Source: Chimonanthus salicifolius
Lineage: Eukaryota > Streptophyta > Magnoliopsida > Laurales > Calycanthaceae
Length of the DNA stretch: 64,000 bases
Reading direction: 5' to 3'
Assembly: GCA_013350335.1 (NCBI GenBank)
Contig: CM023534.1
Location: forward strand, 23,765,302 to 23,829,301
The position numbers and the translations under genes are program-made. This document shows positions 13,067-24,740 of this stretch, one piece after another; the stretch's first letter is position 1, and each line of letters begins with the position of its first letter. The notes beneath the pieces were generated by a model that saw nothing but the letters and a program-made list of their open reading frames with translations, was not told where the DNA came from and ran no database searches.

Positions 13067-15780
13067 AGCATGGGTATGGCCCGGGTTTTCTCAAAAACCC
13101 TTCTAAAAAGAAACTCGTAAAAACCATTACTCATTTCTTTAAAAAATAGTGACCCACAACCTTAAAAAATATTTCAAAAAATATAAAATAAAAAAAATAT
13201 TTTTTATTTTTTCAAAAAAGTTGTTATCTATTTTTTTCAAAAACGAATATAAAGCGCCAGTTGAAATGGAAAGAAAAGGAGACGATAAAAAATCTTGCTC
13301 TGGGAACTTGGAAAGGAAAATATCACATACCTGAGCTTCCATTTCCCCGTTTGTAGAAATACAGAGCGGGAAGAAAATGGAAATGGAACTCTAGCGTAAG
13401 AAAAAGAAAACAAGTTGAGAGAGTTTTTGCTTGGATCATGAGAAGAGTGAGTGGCCGGCTCGAGGCTGGTGAGATATCATTGCAAATTAGAAGATTGTTG
13501 GGTTCAGGAAGTTCAGAAGTGGGAGACAGTAGCGTTCAACTGGGCATATTGAATATCAGCCATTAGATATGCAGTTACGTGTCCTAGGTACTTTACAATC
13601 CATTTATATTTTCGAGAAGGGTAATTGGATGGGCACCACCAACCTAGCCATTTCACAGCAAGCCATATATCCTATGGTCGAAAATTTTAAACTCTAAACT
13701 TTAATTTAAAAATTAAAATAAATTATTTAATAAATATTTTGACTTGTTATATTTAATCTAATAACGAGAATATAATAAAAAAAATTATAAGTGGGTAATA
13801 TCTATTTTTTAAAAAATTAATAGATAAGATTTAATCTTTGGAAAAAAAAATGCTTGAAACGTTCTCTAGAATGGAAATGGGAAGAGTGAGTTTTGCTGAG
13901 AGATCTAATCTGACTTATGTCTCATATCTCCAATTCATGGGGTTTGTTAACAACATAGTCAATTTACTTTTAGTTATTCGCTAAATTATAAATCAGATGT
14001 TACTGAACTTAGGCACCATTGGAGGTAGTGAGAGAGAATAAAAATGATCTATATATATATAGCTCATATACTTTTTCAATAGGTATTTATTCATTTCAAA
14101 AATTATAAAATATATTTTTTTAATTTTTTAAAAAGTTTAATATCTATTTTTAATTTTATTTTAACTTATCAATTAGATTTCAGTTAATAATTTAATATTA
14201 TTTATAATGAAATATTCATAACACAGGTTTGACTGAATTTGATCAAAATTGAAATCGGTTAAACCTTATTTAACCCGACGTTTGATCGAGTTGATTTGCT
14301 TCATAGATCAATTTTTAAAACATTGATAATAACAATAGAATATAGAAAACCAAGAATAAACTAAAATGAAGAGAAACTTACAATATAATCATTGAATAAG
14401 ACTTCTTACTGGTATTCAACTTCTTACAAGACTTCTTTAATTCTTAGGCTTGAATAGTATTTTGATACCATTTCTAAAGACCTAATACTCTTGTTTATTA
14501 ATAAAAAAGATAAACCTTCAAATTTCGCACCAACAAAAAACTTTACAACTATTTTCTTGATGATGAACTCTAATCAAGAAATGTTTAGTTGTTTCACTAC
14601 TACTTGTAAGGGTCATACAACTTTACCATTTCTTAAAATTGCTTTATAGAAGTTGTGATAAGAAAATCATTTACGTGTGCTGGACGATAATATAGTGGTG
14701 AAGATTTTGGCCAAAATACTTAATCCTAGATCTTATGTATCTAATCCCAGTTTGTGAATGACTTGGATACGTTTCTATACACCTATCAGACCTTTTGAAG
14801 TATTTCATGGTTGGTTATCTCTATAATTTTGAATATACTTTTCTTATTTTTGGTTACATCTTTCATGAGTTTAATTTCTTATTTATTAATTATGCAACTA
14901 ATTGATAAGAAAATGATATATTCTTATCGCTAAACTTGCAATCTGTGCAAAGAACGTCTATATGCTAGGGTAGAAGTTCTGCATGAGCTCTAAAGGGGCC
15001 CCAAATAGCTACCTATCTAAATGACTATATCTTATTCTACACTTCTTAACAAAATTAACATGAAAATATTGCATTTAACTCATCTTTGTTATAAAATTAA
15101 ATGTAAATACCTATCTAATAGTTCGATTTAAATATTTAAAAATAAATTATTATGATGATGTAATGGATCATTTTAGATGGTCTTTTTAGTTCATCACATT
15201 CTATAGTAACCAAATAATTCTTTCACTCACCTTTCTATTTTCTTTGATCTCAAATCTGTTCACTCACTCTCTCTCTCTCTCGTTTTGTCAACCAATCACT
15301 AGAAGAACCAGAAGAAACAACTTAAGCTTAATATTCACTATTATTTGGTGCTTAGTTTTGAATTTTCAATACACATTCAGGACAAACACACATTCACATA
15401 CAGAGAGATTATCATATGTTAGACAACCTTACATAAATAAACGAAATGATACCCACACAAGTAATACCCAACCCTTTTTAGGATTTAAAAATGATTTAAC
15501 AACAAAAATACAATAATAGCAAGGCAGGAGACTGTGTAGGAAAAAAGAAAAGAGAAACGAGACTGAGGAGATGAAGGATGAGAATTCGACTTGGATCCTT
15601 AATGCTTGGCCATTGATAAGAGCTGATCATTTCTGGGCCAGTAAAGCCCTTATTCTTAACTATTTTTTTTACTTCTTTTCATTCCGGCTGCTGCTTGGCC
15701 TTACGTTCCTTTTTCTCCCTCTCTATATATATTAATGAATCTCTCTCACTCTATGCACTGCACTTGTTTCTGCACTCTCG
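13067..15780. other. no gene recognised; AT-rich intergenic DNA
   Basis: About 2.7 kb without a supportable gene. Short frames at 13139-13342 (both strands) and 15244-15516 are low-complexity and match nothing I know. A CT microsatellite occurs at 15268-15282. The right end is the 3' flank of the multicopper-oxidase relic. Confidence 0.5.
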
Positions 15781-15801
15781 CTAATTGGAGGTGGAGTAAT
15801 T

Positions 15802-18121
15802 TCAGATAGTGTATGGCTGTGGCTTGGGCAAATCCTTCACTACGCCACAGAGTAAGGCATTGTCAGGAATGTTATATTCATCCCTGAGGGATCGAGCTGA
15901 GGAGAGAACGCTAAAGTAGACCTGTTGTCCTAGATATTGCCTCTCCAAAACCTCTGATCGCAGATTCCATAAACCAGAGTTGTCGAAAGTTAAGAGGATG
16001 GCAGCAAATGACTTGGGATATACTTGGATCGTGTGACGGCTCACAGCATCCATCCTGTTGTAGAACTTCCGGGTCTCAGGGGTCCAAGTACCAGGTCTTA
16101 TATTGCATTTCATTTTTCAAAAAAAGAAAAAGAAAAGAAGCAGCTGCTGTATTAGATGCATACGAACAAATAGATAATAAATAATTATATATATTATGAA
16201 GATGCTGTGAATTTAGGCTGCGTTTGGATGAGAGGTAAATTTGCAGGGGTTACCCTTACGAATACCCCTTTAGTGCAGAAGGGTTTTCAAATTTGTCATT
16301 GAAGAGCTAAAATCTGGACTTTTTACCCTTTGGTTACCAAATGAGGGTAAACAGGGTTACTCCCGTTAGCTGTGAAACAAACGCAAACGCAACCTAAATC
16401 TGGCGGTGTGGTGGTGGCAAATATATAATATGAAGTTACTACATACACGACTGGGAAAAATGAGTAGCCATTCAAGTGCCATGATTGAACATTTTTCTCA
16501 TGGTTCTCCAGGATGATCTCCACAAAGTTGCGGAAGGTGGCATTGACGATATTGGCCTCGATTTTGATGGCATCCGTGGTGGGAGGGACATCTCCCATTA
16601 AGTCATACTTGAAGACCTTAGAGGGAGCCTCGTAGTACTCTGCAAGCTTGGGAGGGGTTTCAGGATCAGTGTGGGAGATACCATTGATGGCTTATCGGAG
16701 CTTTCCATCCACATATCCAGCAGAATTAACAAGCCCGATTGTACGAGTGATGTTGATGTTTCCATAGTGGTATGAACCTTGAGGGATTTGGGCGGGCAGC
16801 ACTGGCAGAGAGATTCCACCGGAAGGATCGGAACTGGTTGAGGGACCAAGCCCAGCCGGTGGGTGCCTCAGGGAGTTCGGGTGATGGAGGAGTGTTAGAG
16901 TCGGCGTAGTGAATCACTGCAGTTGCCAAGAGAGAGTATTTGGTGAATCGGCTAGAGGCCACCATGTAGTAGTCCTTAGCAGGCTGATTTGCTGTCACCA
17001 ACACCGATTGACACTGACCAAGATGGACGTCGAGGGAGTCGTACACATTCTGCACAGTGTGGGATCCGTCCATCTTAACTAACATCATTGTATGGCCCTG
17101 GATGCGGAAATTGACAGAGTTCTTCAACCCCACATTACATACCCTATACCTATAAACCTTGCCTGCCTCCATGGTGAACATGGGCTTGTCACTGCCTTTT
17201 CCTTTTCCCGTCTTGCAATTGATGAGAAGCCCATCGGGCCGCGCAAGGGACCTTCCACTGTCGAGTAGCTTCTTCAAGGCAGTATGGTTCTTGGAGTACC
17301 AATCCCCAACGAGGACAGTGTAATCATCTGCTGGGGGATCAAATGGCACAGGAATGAGCAATCTGCTATTTATGCGCAGTCCACCAAATCCACCGGCTGC
17401 CCTTTGAACGCCGATTGATGGGAAGTAATAGTAGCTTCGGATTTGGTCTTTCACCTGAAAATGGTATGTGAAGTTCTTTCCAGGAGGAATGGGACAGTTT
17501 GTCCCGGGCATACCGTCTTGCCACGCATTCTTCCTTTGCTGGACGCCTCTCCTATACATTGAGGATCCCATGATCAACAAACTTAAATAAAAATAGATGG
17601 ATAGATGTAATTAATGTAAAATGAGCAGATTCCATTATTATGGAGGCACACTAGGCAGGCAATGTATATTATTTTTATACGCGAATCTCGCATGAATGAA
17701 TGTAGATAGTTAGATAGATAGATAGACATTTGAGCATTCACTTACTTGAATACTCATTAGCCATAACATTACTGTATATTATATCTTATCCTAGATAATG
17801 AATTCATATATGGACATTTATGTGTGTATCCGATGACAGAAGGAAGGGCTGATCAAGGTTGTTGAAGACATTGATGACGACGTTGTTGTTGCTAGTCGAG
17901 TTGATGTTGGGTCCCGGGAATTCTCCATTGATCAGAATGCCCTGCTGTGGAACACCCAGTGGAGTAATGGTGCCATAGGTGATGTTCCATGTGAAAAATA
18001 AGTAAGGATCTTCTGCTCTAACCGTCACCAGCGACAGGCACAAGAGGAATGAAACCAATACCAAACGAGACACCTTTGTCTTTCTCCCTTCTTTAGTTTC
18101 TTTCTCACGGTCGATCGGCAA
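15802..18121 (-). pseudogene. SKU5-similar multicopper oxidase-like pseudogene
   Basis: Related genes encode secreted or GPI-anchored cupredoxin proteins of the SKU5/ascorbate-oxidase-like group, many expressed in pollen. Exon 1 (about 18121-17834) has a signal peptide and AEDPYLFFTWNITYG...LINGEFPGP. A middle exon (17551-16447) has NCPIPPGKNFTYHFQVKDQI, GGFGGLRINSRL, DYTVLVGDWY, GWAWSLNQFRSFRWNL and SWHLNGYSFF. The last exon (about 16096-15802) has GTWTPETR, DAVSRHTIQVYP and LGQQ. Lesions: the exon-1 frame opens after a stop with no ATG before the mature region; the codon and GT expected at the exon-1 donor are altered (17831-17836); one extra base near 16785 shifts the frame; TAA replaces a conserved Tyr codon at 16692-16694. 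The final acceptor is also weak. I infer a dead copy. Confidence 0.88.
16215..16396. mobile_element. MITE in the last intron of the oxidase relic
   Basis: The ends are imperfect inverted repeats: AGGCTGCGTTTGGATGAG on the left, and AGGTTGCGTTTG when the right end is read on the minus strand. The inside is rich in GGGTAA/TTACCC. The same left end occurs at 45741 and, more weakly, at 37058; related right ends are at 41460 and 47568. TTTA before and TAAA after do not form a clear direct TSD. The superfamily is therefore not assigned. Confidence 0.7.
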
Positions 18122-19865
18122 AAAAACAAATAAAAATACCTATATTGAGATGGAAGGAATACTATTATTCATCTCATTATCTCTATCACCACCTTGATCT
18201 GAAGATATAAACTATGAAAATCACACATAAAGACGCGAGCTTTTTCATTTTAAAGTACATTTTTGTATATATTTTTAAATATGTGAATTTATTTAATTAT
18301 TTATATTTTTTGCACTAGCATGAATATAATGCAAGTGTATATAATTATGTTTAGAATATTAATGACAAATATATTATCTTTTCAACCCACCCTTAGGTAA
18401 ACAATGGAAGATCTGTATTAAAAAGCAAATACATCAAATGTAGAAACACAAGTGTTTAACATAAGAAGTTAATAACAAAAGCCTAGTGCATGTAACTAAG
18501 TAATAAAACGTATCATAAACAAAATATAAGAGTTAAAAGTGTTTATATCATAAGATCTATCCATCAACAATCCAATAAAAATAGTTTATCTAAAATAAAT
18601 GAAAAGCATAACGTTCAATACGTGGATCCTTCATAACAATGATAATCATCATCATTATCAATATAATTATCACACTTGTCATTATCCTTAATACATTCTT
18701 TACTGTTTTTTTATTTGTATTTTAATACCAAATATTAAAAGATGCAACAAGGGGAAGCAAGGTGCGCACTTGGGGGCTTGCCTTACCTTATTAAGGGGCA
18801 GTCTTCCTTTAATGGGCCTTAGGCCCGCCTTCGATTAGGGCAAAGGTGTCATAACAAGTCTGAAAAGAAACTAGATGGTACTGTAATGGGTGAGGGTAGG
18901 GTGGGAAGTGAGACAAATGAGGATAATTCAAGCATGGAATGAATGAATTGAGGAATCTCTCCTTGCTTGAACTTACATAAATAAACTCTCGTCAGAGCCC
19001 TAAAGCCCAAGCTTAGTCTATGTGGCGTGTGTTCCACATTAGAGCCCTAAACCAAGTGGTTTCTTCTTCTCTAATGTTGGTGATGCCTTTATTTATAGAA
19101 ACTTGGGGTGATTACCAGGTAATGGTGCAGACTGCAAGCATTCCTTTACTGTGTAGGCATGGCTGTAGGCATGGCTGATAGGGATGCTAAGTGCGCACCG
19201 TTTAGATGACATGGACTGGGCTTTGGTAAGGATAATTTTGTTTGTGATTGGCTAAGGGATCGAATGACTTGTGATTGGAGGTAAGAAGTGACAGCATGCA
19301 ACAAATGAGCCAACTTTTTTTTTATTATTATTATCAAGGTGGTCAGGCCTCTGAAATCACCCGACTAATTTTCAAAACTTGTACAAGCTTTTCTACCCAT
19401 TCATACTGGATAACTCTATAAGAGTGGCCCTTTCGGATAATTCTAAGAGCCTACTTGGATAGTGGTTTTGTGAACTTATGGACGCTCATTCAATTTGCCC
19501 AAATGATATTGGGTCCCATGATCTTCAACAGTGATCAGTGCGATACTTAGGCAAAGCTAAGGTAAAAAAAAAAACTGTTGATAAGTTGCACTCGCAATGT
19601 ATCAGTGCGTAGTGGGACCACAGGATATTTCTGCGACGGGCTTTTGTTGTGAGCACAACGTCGAGGGTCATCGCAGTCAAGACGCGGGAGATGCATAATT
19701 TTTTTTTTTTTAAATTCAAACGGCCAGTTTGACAATTTAGAGGATTGCATCCTTTTGAAACTGCATTTATTTTCCTTTGTATGAAATCATCTTTATGAGA
19801 CAGACTTCTCAGTGGCATACACTACTTCTTCATTGTAGGGACTATAAACCTTCTTCAACACTTCT
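18122..19865. other. no gene recognised; 5' flank of the oxidase relic
   Basis: AT-rich DNA with a short ATC/ATT-rich run at 18635-18680. Around 18745-18850 there is a GC-rich stretch (GGTGCGCACTTGGGGGCTTGC...) that looks like a dispersed-repeat fragment. Minus-strand frames at 18849-19037, 19146-19337 and 19525-19818 show no recognisable motifs. Confidence 0.45.
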
Positions 19866-19870
19866 TGAAG

Positions 19871-20797
19871 TGTAGAAATATATTCCACACATAATAATAA
19901 ATCATAAACAACACAAGCATAAGAGATGTACGTGGAAAACCCCTAAAGGAAAAAACCACGGGAGAGAGAGAGAATTTTATTATTCTGTATATTTGTACAA
20001 ATTACACCTACTGTGTATATAGACAAGAATGAAGAGTCCTACTTGTACTAGAAAACTCAGAGGGAAGAGTCCTAAGAAACATTAGGAGACACAACTCTAC
20101 TCAAACTCACTCTTTATCCAACACTCCCCCACAAATTGATACAAAAATATCGATGCAGCCCAACTTGGATAATATCTCTTGGAATCTGACAGTAAGAAGA
20201 TTTTTTGTGAAGATATTTGCTAACTGTTGATCACTGCGAACAAACAGAGTACAAATAATATTAGCGAGCAAATTCTCTCGAACAAAGTGTCAGTCTACCT
20301 CAATATATTTAGTTCGCTCATGAAATATTGGATTTGAGTCAATGTGAATTGCAACTTGATTATCACAAAATATTTTTGTTGGTTGAGTCGAACCAAATAA
20401 TATCACTCGTTGTTGAAGCCATAGCACGGTACTCTACTTCTGCATTTGACCGTGCAACAACATTCTATTTTTTACCTCTCCATGTTACCAAGTTACCTCC
20501 AACAAAGGTACAATAACCAGTAGTAGATCTTCGGTCAACTGGGTATGCTGTCCAATCAGCATCAGTGTAGGCAGTGATAGCACAAGCATAAGAGATTTAA
20601 GTGGAAAACCCCTAACGTAAAAAAACCATGGGAGAAAGAGAGAATTTTATTATTCTGTATATTTGAACAAATTACACCGGTTGTGCATATATAGACAAGA
20701 AGGAAGAGTCTTACTTGTACTAGAAAACTTAAAGGGAAGAGTCCTAACAAACATTAAGAGACACAACTCTACTCAAACTCTCACTCTTTATCAAACA
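19871..20797 (-). mobile_element. internally deleted copia element (TSD TGAAG)
   Basis: A 927-bp minus-strand copia derivative with a perfect TSD TGAAG at 19866-19870 and 20798-20802. The 3' LTR is 19871-20123 and is preceded (in element sense) by the purine tract at 20124-20130. The other LTR copy, about 20580-20797, lacks its last ~40 bp. It runs directly into RNase H coding sequence, so primer site, gag, protease, integrase and most of RT are missing. An intact TSD around so short an element means either that a deleted copy transposed or that the deletion came after insertion. Confidence 0.85.
20131..20579 (-). pseudogene. RNase H / Pol C-terminal fragment of the deleted copia
   Basis: Read on the minus strand, frames give a TDADW motif, the DRRSTTGYCTFVGGNLVTWR block, [15 protein letters not shown], and then [23 protein letters not shown]. 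These are the copia RNase H and terminal segments in order. The frame is broken by stops, and nothing upstream of TDADW is kept. Confidence 0.85.
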
Positions 20798-20802
20798 TGA
20801 AG

Positions 20803-21431
20803 AGATTCTCTGCATTAAGCCATATTTACTATTACATCATTGAATATTATTCCTTTGGAGAAAGATCTCTGTTGTGCCAACTCTTTTAGACCATTGCATT
20901 TTTACACCATTCATATTAGAAAATCTTAAAATAATTCTGCCATTTATATCCATGATACTTAATGAAGATCCAGAATGAAGAAGACTAAATAGATAATTTT
21001 TCTCATTTTTGTATAATTTTGGTATGGTTGCATTAATTTTTAACAATAATTTGAATTATCAATTTCCTAAGATTAAAAAAATATTTGAATGTCTAAATGA
21101 ATGCAACCTAATGATACAATTACATATTCTTGAAGTTTAGAATTTTCTTTAGTTTTTGTAAAATTTTCATAATTTTTTGAAAAAAAATAAAAATCGGAGG
21201 AGCGTCACACCTCAATGGCCATAACGACGTAACATTTCGGCGCGCCATTTTCTTTAACCGCTGAAGCAAAGGACATAAGACTTTATTTCTTTGAGTACTT
21301 TATTTTGGACCATTTCTATTGGCAAATAATGTGGCTAATGGGAGAATGTTCATTTAAAATGGTTTGGATCCACACAAAGCCTGCGAATAGTTTCATGTGT
21401 CCATGGAGATCAGTCTCACCTCTAACGCAGT
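20803..21431. other. no gene recognised
   Basis: AT-rich flank between the deleted copia and the gypsy LTR. No frame, RNA gene or repeat could be supported. Confidence 0.4.
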
Positions 21432-22206
21432 GTAATTGTAATACCCTGACCCGAATTTAGACCTAATTATGAGATTTGTGTTAATTAATTGCATTTTAAC
21501 CTGTTAATCATGAAGACTTTCGTTTAGGCTTTTCGAAAAGTCTAGGATCGGCCCAATCAAAGCTCGGTAGATCATTGATCCAACTCATTTAAGTTGTAGG
21601 GGCAAAATGATAATTTACCATAAATATTGTTATTAAATGATTTTTAATTGTTTTTGTTATTGTTCGGGTTAAATTGATTTTAGATTTATACATTGATAAG
21701 AATTTAAATTCTAAATTATAGAACCTTTTAAATTATATTTTGATTTTGAAAAGATTAAATAATGTAACCCGAAAAGGTCCCGATCTATAAGAAATAATTA
21801 TTTTAAATAATTCTAGAAGTTTGAAAATTCTAAGAAAATACATTATGATTAATCTAGGTTTAAACTTATCATTTTGTATTTTTGGATTTATAAAATAAAA
21901 TTTGTAAACCCTTTAAATAAATTCAATTTTATTTAAAAAAATTGTCTAAAAATTATTTTTATTTAAATCAATTAATTTTTAAGGTGCGTTGTCTTCTAAA
22001 TTTTTATAGTGTTTATAATTTTTATCCTCTATGATTTGTATTAGATGGATTAAATAAATTAAATTCTTTAATAGTTCAATATTGGAAATAAATATAATTG
22101 GACTAAATTGTAAATAGGGAAGAATGGCTAAATTATAAAGAACCAAAATTTAAAAAACACGTGCATAGTAGGTGACGAGTGGAAGCTGCTGCATGGGCGT
22201 CGATTC

Positions 22207-22232
22207 ATGCAAGCTACAATCGTAGCTTGCAT
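22207..22232. other. perfect 11-bp hairpin in the gypsy LTR
   Basis: ATGCAAGCTAC and its exact reverse complement GTAGCTTGCAT are separated by the 4-base loop AATC. I did not find an equivalent hairpin in the other gypsy LTR. Its role is unknown. Confidence 0.7.
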
Positions 22233-23011
22233 ATTGACATAGGATTTTCCTCAGTTGTTGGCTGGCCTACGACCCTACTCCCTCAAAATCTATTTAAAGG
22301 CAACAGATGCAGTTTGAAATCCTCATTTCTGCTGCTCCTTCTCTTCTTACGTTCTTCAAATAATCTAATTTTTGGAACAGTAGAAACTCCACCCAACTCT
22401 CCAAGCGAAGGTAACCATTATATTTGTTTTTAAATTTTAACATATTTAGGATCAAACAGAACTAAATTCGGTTTAGATTTGAGCTTTAAAATGATTTTGA
22501 AAGTTAGTGGAAACCTTGGATTTTCTTGTGTTTTGGTAATTTAATTAGTAAAATCAGAGGTTTCTTTTAACTGATTTATGTTTACTTCATTTCGAAATTA
22601 TACTACACTGATAGTAGAACACATCTGACCAGAAGGATGTGAAAAACGAATTCAGGAAACCCATTGTTTCTGGATTCATATTTCGCTCTGTTTGTCCCAT
22701 CACTGCAATGGTTGTAGGTGACAGGTTGAAGAAGATAATCTTCAGAAGATCCGAGACCTAGCTCGGATGTTCCGAATATCTGAGCTAGGAAGTTCCGAAC
22801 TGATGTTCGTGAGTTCTGAAGCTAATAGAGGCTAACCATTTTTTTCTACCTCTACTAGACAATCACAGACGTTCCGGTTGGCTCGGAAGATCTGTGCAGA
22901 CCTTGATAAGTTTCGAAGCATACCGAGGCTAACTGTTTACTTGTCTTTACTTTTCTCTATTAGGAGCAGGTTCAGAAGTTTCGAAGACACTGTACTGGTT
23001 CAGAGGCATGT

Positions 23012-24224
23012 TGTTGTGCAAATTTTAAATTTATAACTCGCAAGCGCACGAACCATTTAGATAGTATAGCGATTAAGTGCCAGGTTGAACCTATCGGAAC
23101 TTAGGAAAATATATCCAAGAAAATACACCATTCAATTACGTATTTTAAGAACTTTAAGAAATATGGAGAAAAGTCATAAATATGGAATAGTTTATCTAAT
23201 CTTTGAGTTTTAATCTTAATTTAGAAACATTCTAGATTTAAACATATAATCTAACAATTTAACTAATTTTAATTAAGATGGTAGCATTAATATAAAAATA
23301 TAAACAATCTCAATCTAATTTAAAACACAAAACTAAGATGCAATTAAATTATTTCCAACCTATTTCCACAATTTTCAAGAATTTGTATTTATAAACAAAA
23401 GAAAACATAAATAACATCTAAATTACCTATATACATATTTACAATGGAACTGGATCAAAGAATCAATGTGGATTGAAAATCCCACAGTCTTTCTCCTCCT
23501 CTCCTTTTCTTCAATACCCAAGTTCAATTTTCTCAATGGGAGAGGGCTAGTATTTATAGATGAAAGGAGGTGGAATGAATGGATTGGATTTAAAGATTTA
23601 AATAAAGCAAGGGACACATGGAGGGCGGATATGATTAGTGCTAAATATGAAATGACTTAAAGGAGGCAAGGAGCTAAATTCGTATAAGGAAAGTGGGTGT
23701 AAAATCCCATTTTTTACACATATACCATCTTGTAACTCAATTTTGACCTTGTTAAACTCCGAATCAGAAAAAATCATAAACTACAAAGTTGTAGCTCTTG
23801 AAGTCTTCTTTCTAACAAAAAAAGAATCAAACTAATTGGATATAGGAGTAGAAATTTATGACAAAAATACTAAACATATGTCAAACCTTTCTTATTTTTC
23901 TCCCTTCCTTATTTTCTTTCTCTTTCCTTAATCCACTTGCCAAATTCGAAAATCCTCTTATATTGACTTCTAAATTTCAAATTTTCTCTTGAGATAATGA
24001 ATATAGTATTCACACATGTGGATTTCTTCATGGGCTCAATAATTGGGCTTGAGGTCCAAAATAACTCATAATGGGCCCAGGCTTTATATTTAAGCATTTT
24101 TTCTGTCATCCTCACTTTTAAACCTGGAAAACACAAAATTATACTAATTAGATAAAATTATATAAAATGAGGTACTAACAATAATAAATTAAGAGTAAAA
24201 TATGTATTTATTTTGCACTAATCA
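23012..24224 (-). mobile_element. Ogre/Athila-like solo LTR (TSD CATGT), short variant
   Basis: A 1213-bp element with a perfect TSD CATGT (23007-23011, 24225-24229). On the plus strand it begins TGTTGTGCAAATTTTAAATT and ends GCACTAATCA. It matches the reverse complement of the LTR at 56495-58555, for example CTCGCAAGCGCACGAACC near the start, CGGAACTTAGGAAAATATA at about 23095, and the segment around CACACATGTGGATTTCTTC at 24011. 'Ogre/Athila-like' rests on my memory of similar '...CGCAAGTGCACGAATCG' LTR ends and on the context of the 56495 copy. Confidence 0.78.
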
Positions 24225-24614
24225 CATGTTCCGAGGAACTCAGAATTGATTCTTGAAATTTATTTAGGATTATTATTTTAAGATTTATGTTTTAATCTCT
24301 GATGTTAACTTACAAATGCCTGATTCTTAATTAAAAAAATTATGTTAACCCTTGTGTGTTTTATCACAGCATTGTGTGTTCACTTCCAGGCCGAAAACCC
24401 TTTATCTGTAACGCATCAGAAATGCCGCTTGGTAGCCATCTGTAACGCAACGATATTCGCCGCTCGGTGGTAAAAAGGGACCGGACACTGAGTGATTTCT
24501 TTTCTGTACTCTCTAGGCCTAACTCAATATGTCTCCATGATCCTATCCAGAAGACTATACGAGTAGTGGCCTGAGGTTTTACTTTTTCGTATCTCTCTAA
24601 GCCTAACTCAATAT

Positions 24615-24740
24615 TGTTATGTTGTATTATATTATTAGTATAGGGGTAACTTAGTCTTTTTATTATGTTTCTTTTAGGATTACTTTGTATATATTATTGT
24701 CTTAATGAATGGTTAAGCTATGGATTTTTAGATTCTAATA
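24615..24740 (+). repeat. copia B 5' LTR
   Basis: 126 bp, begins TGTTATGTTG and ends GATTCTAATA. The next bases are the primer site TGGTATCC. Confidence 0.9.

Noticed and set aside
15244..15516. 90-codon plus-strand frame between copia A and the oxidase relic
   Set aside because: No recognisable motif; it begins in a CT microsatellite and has intergenic composition.
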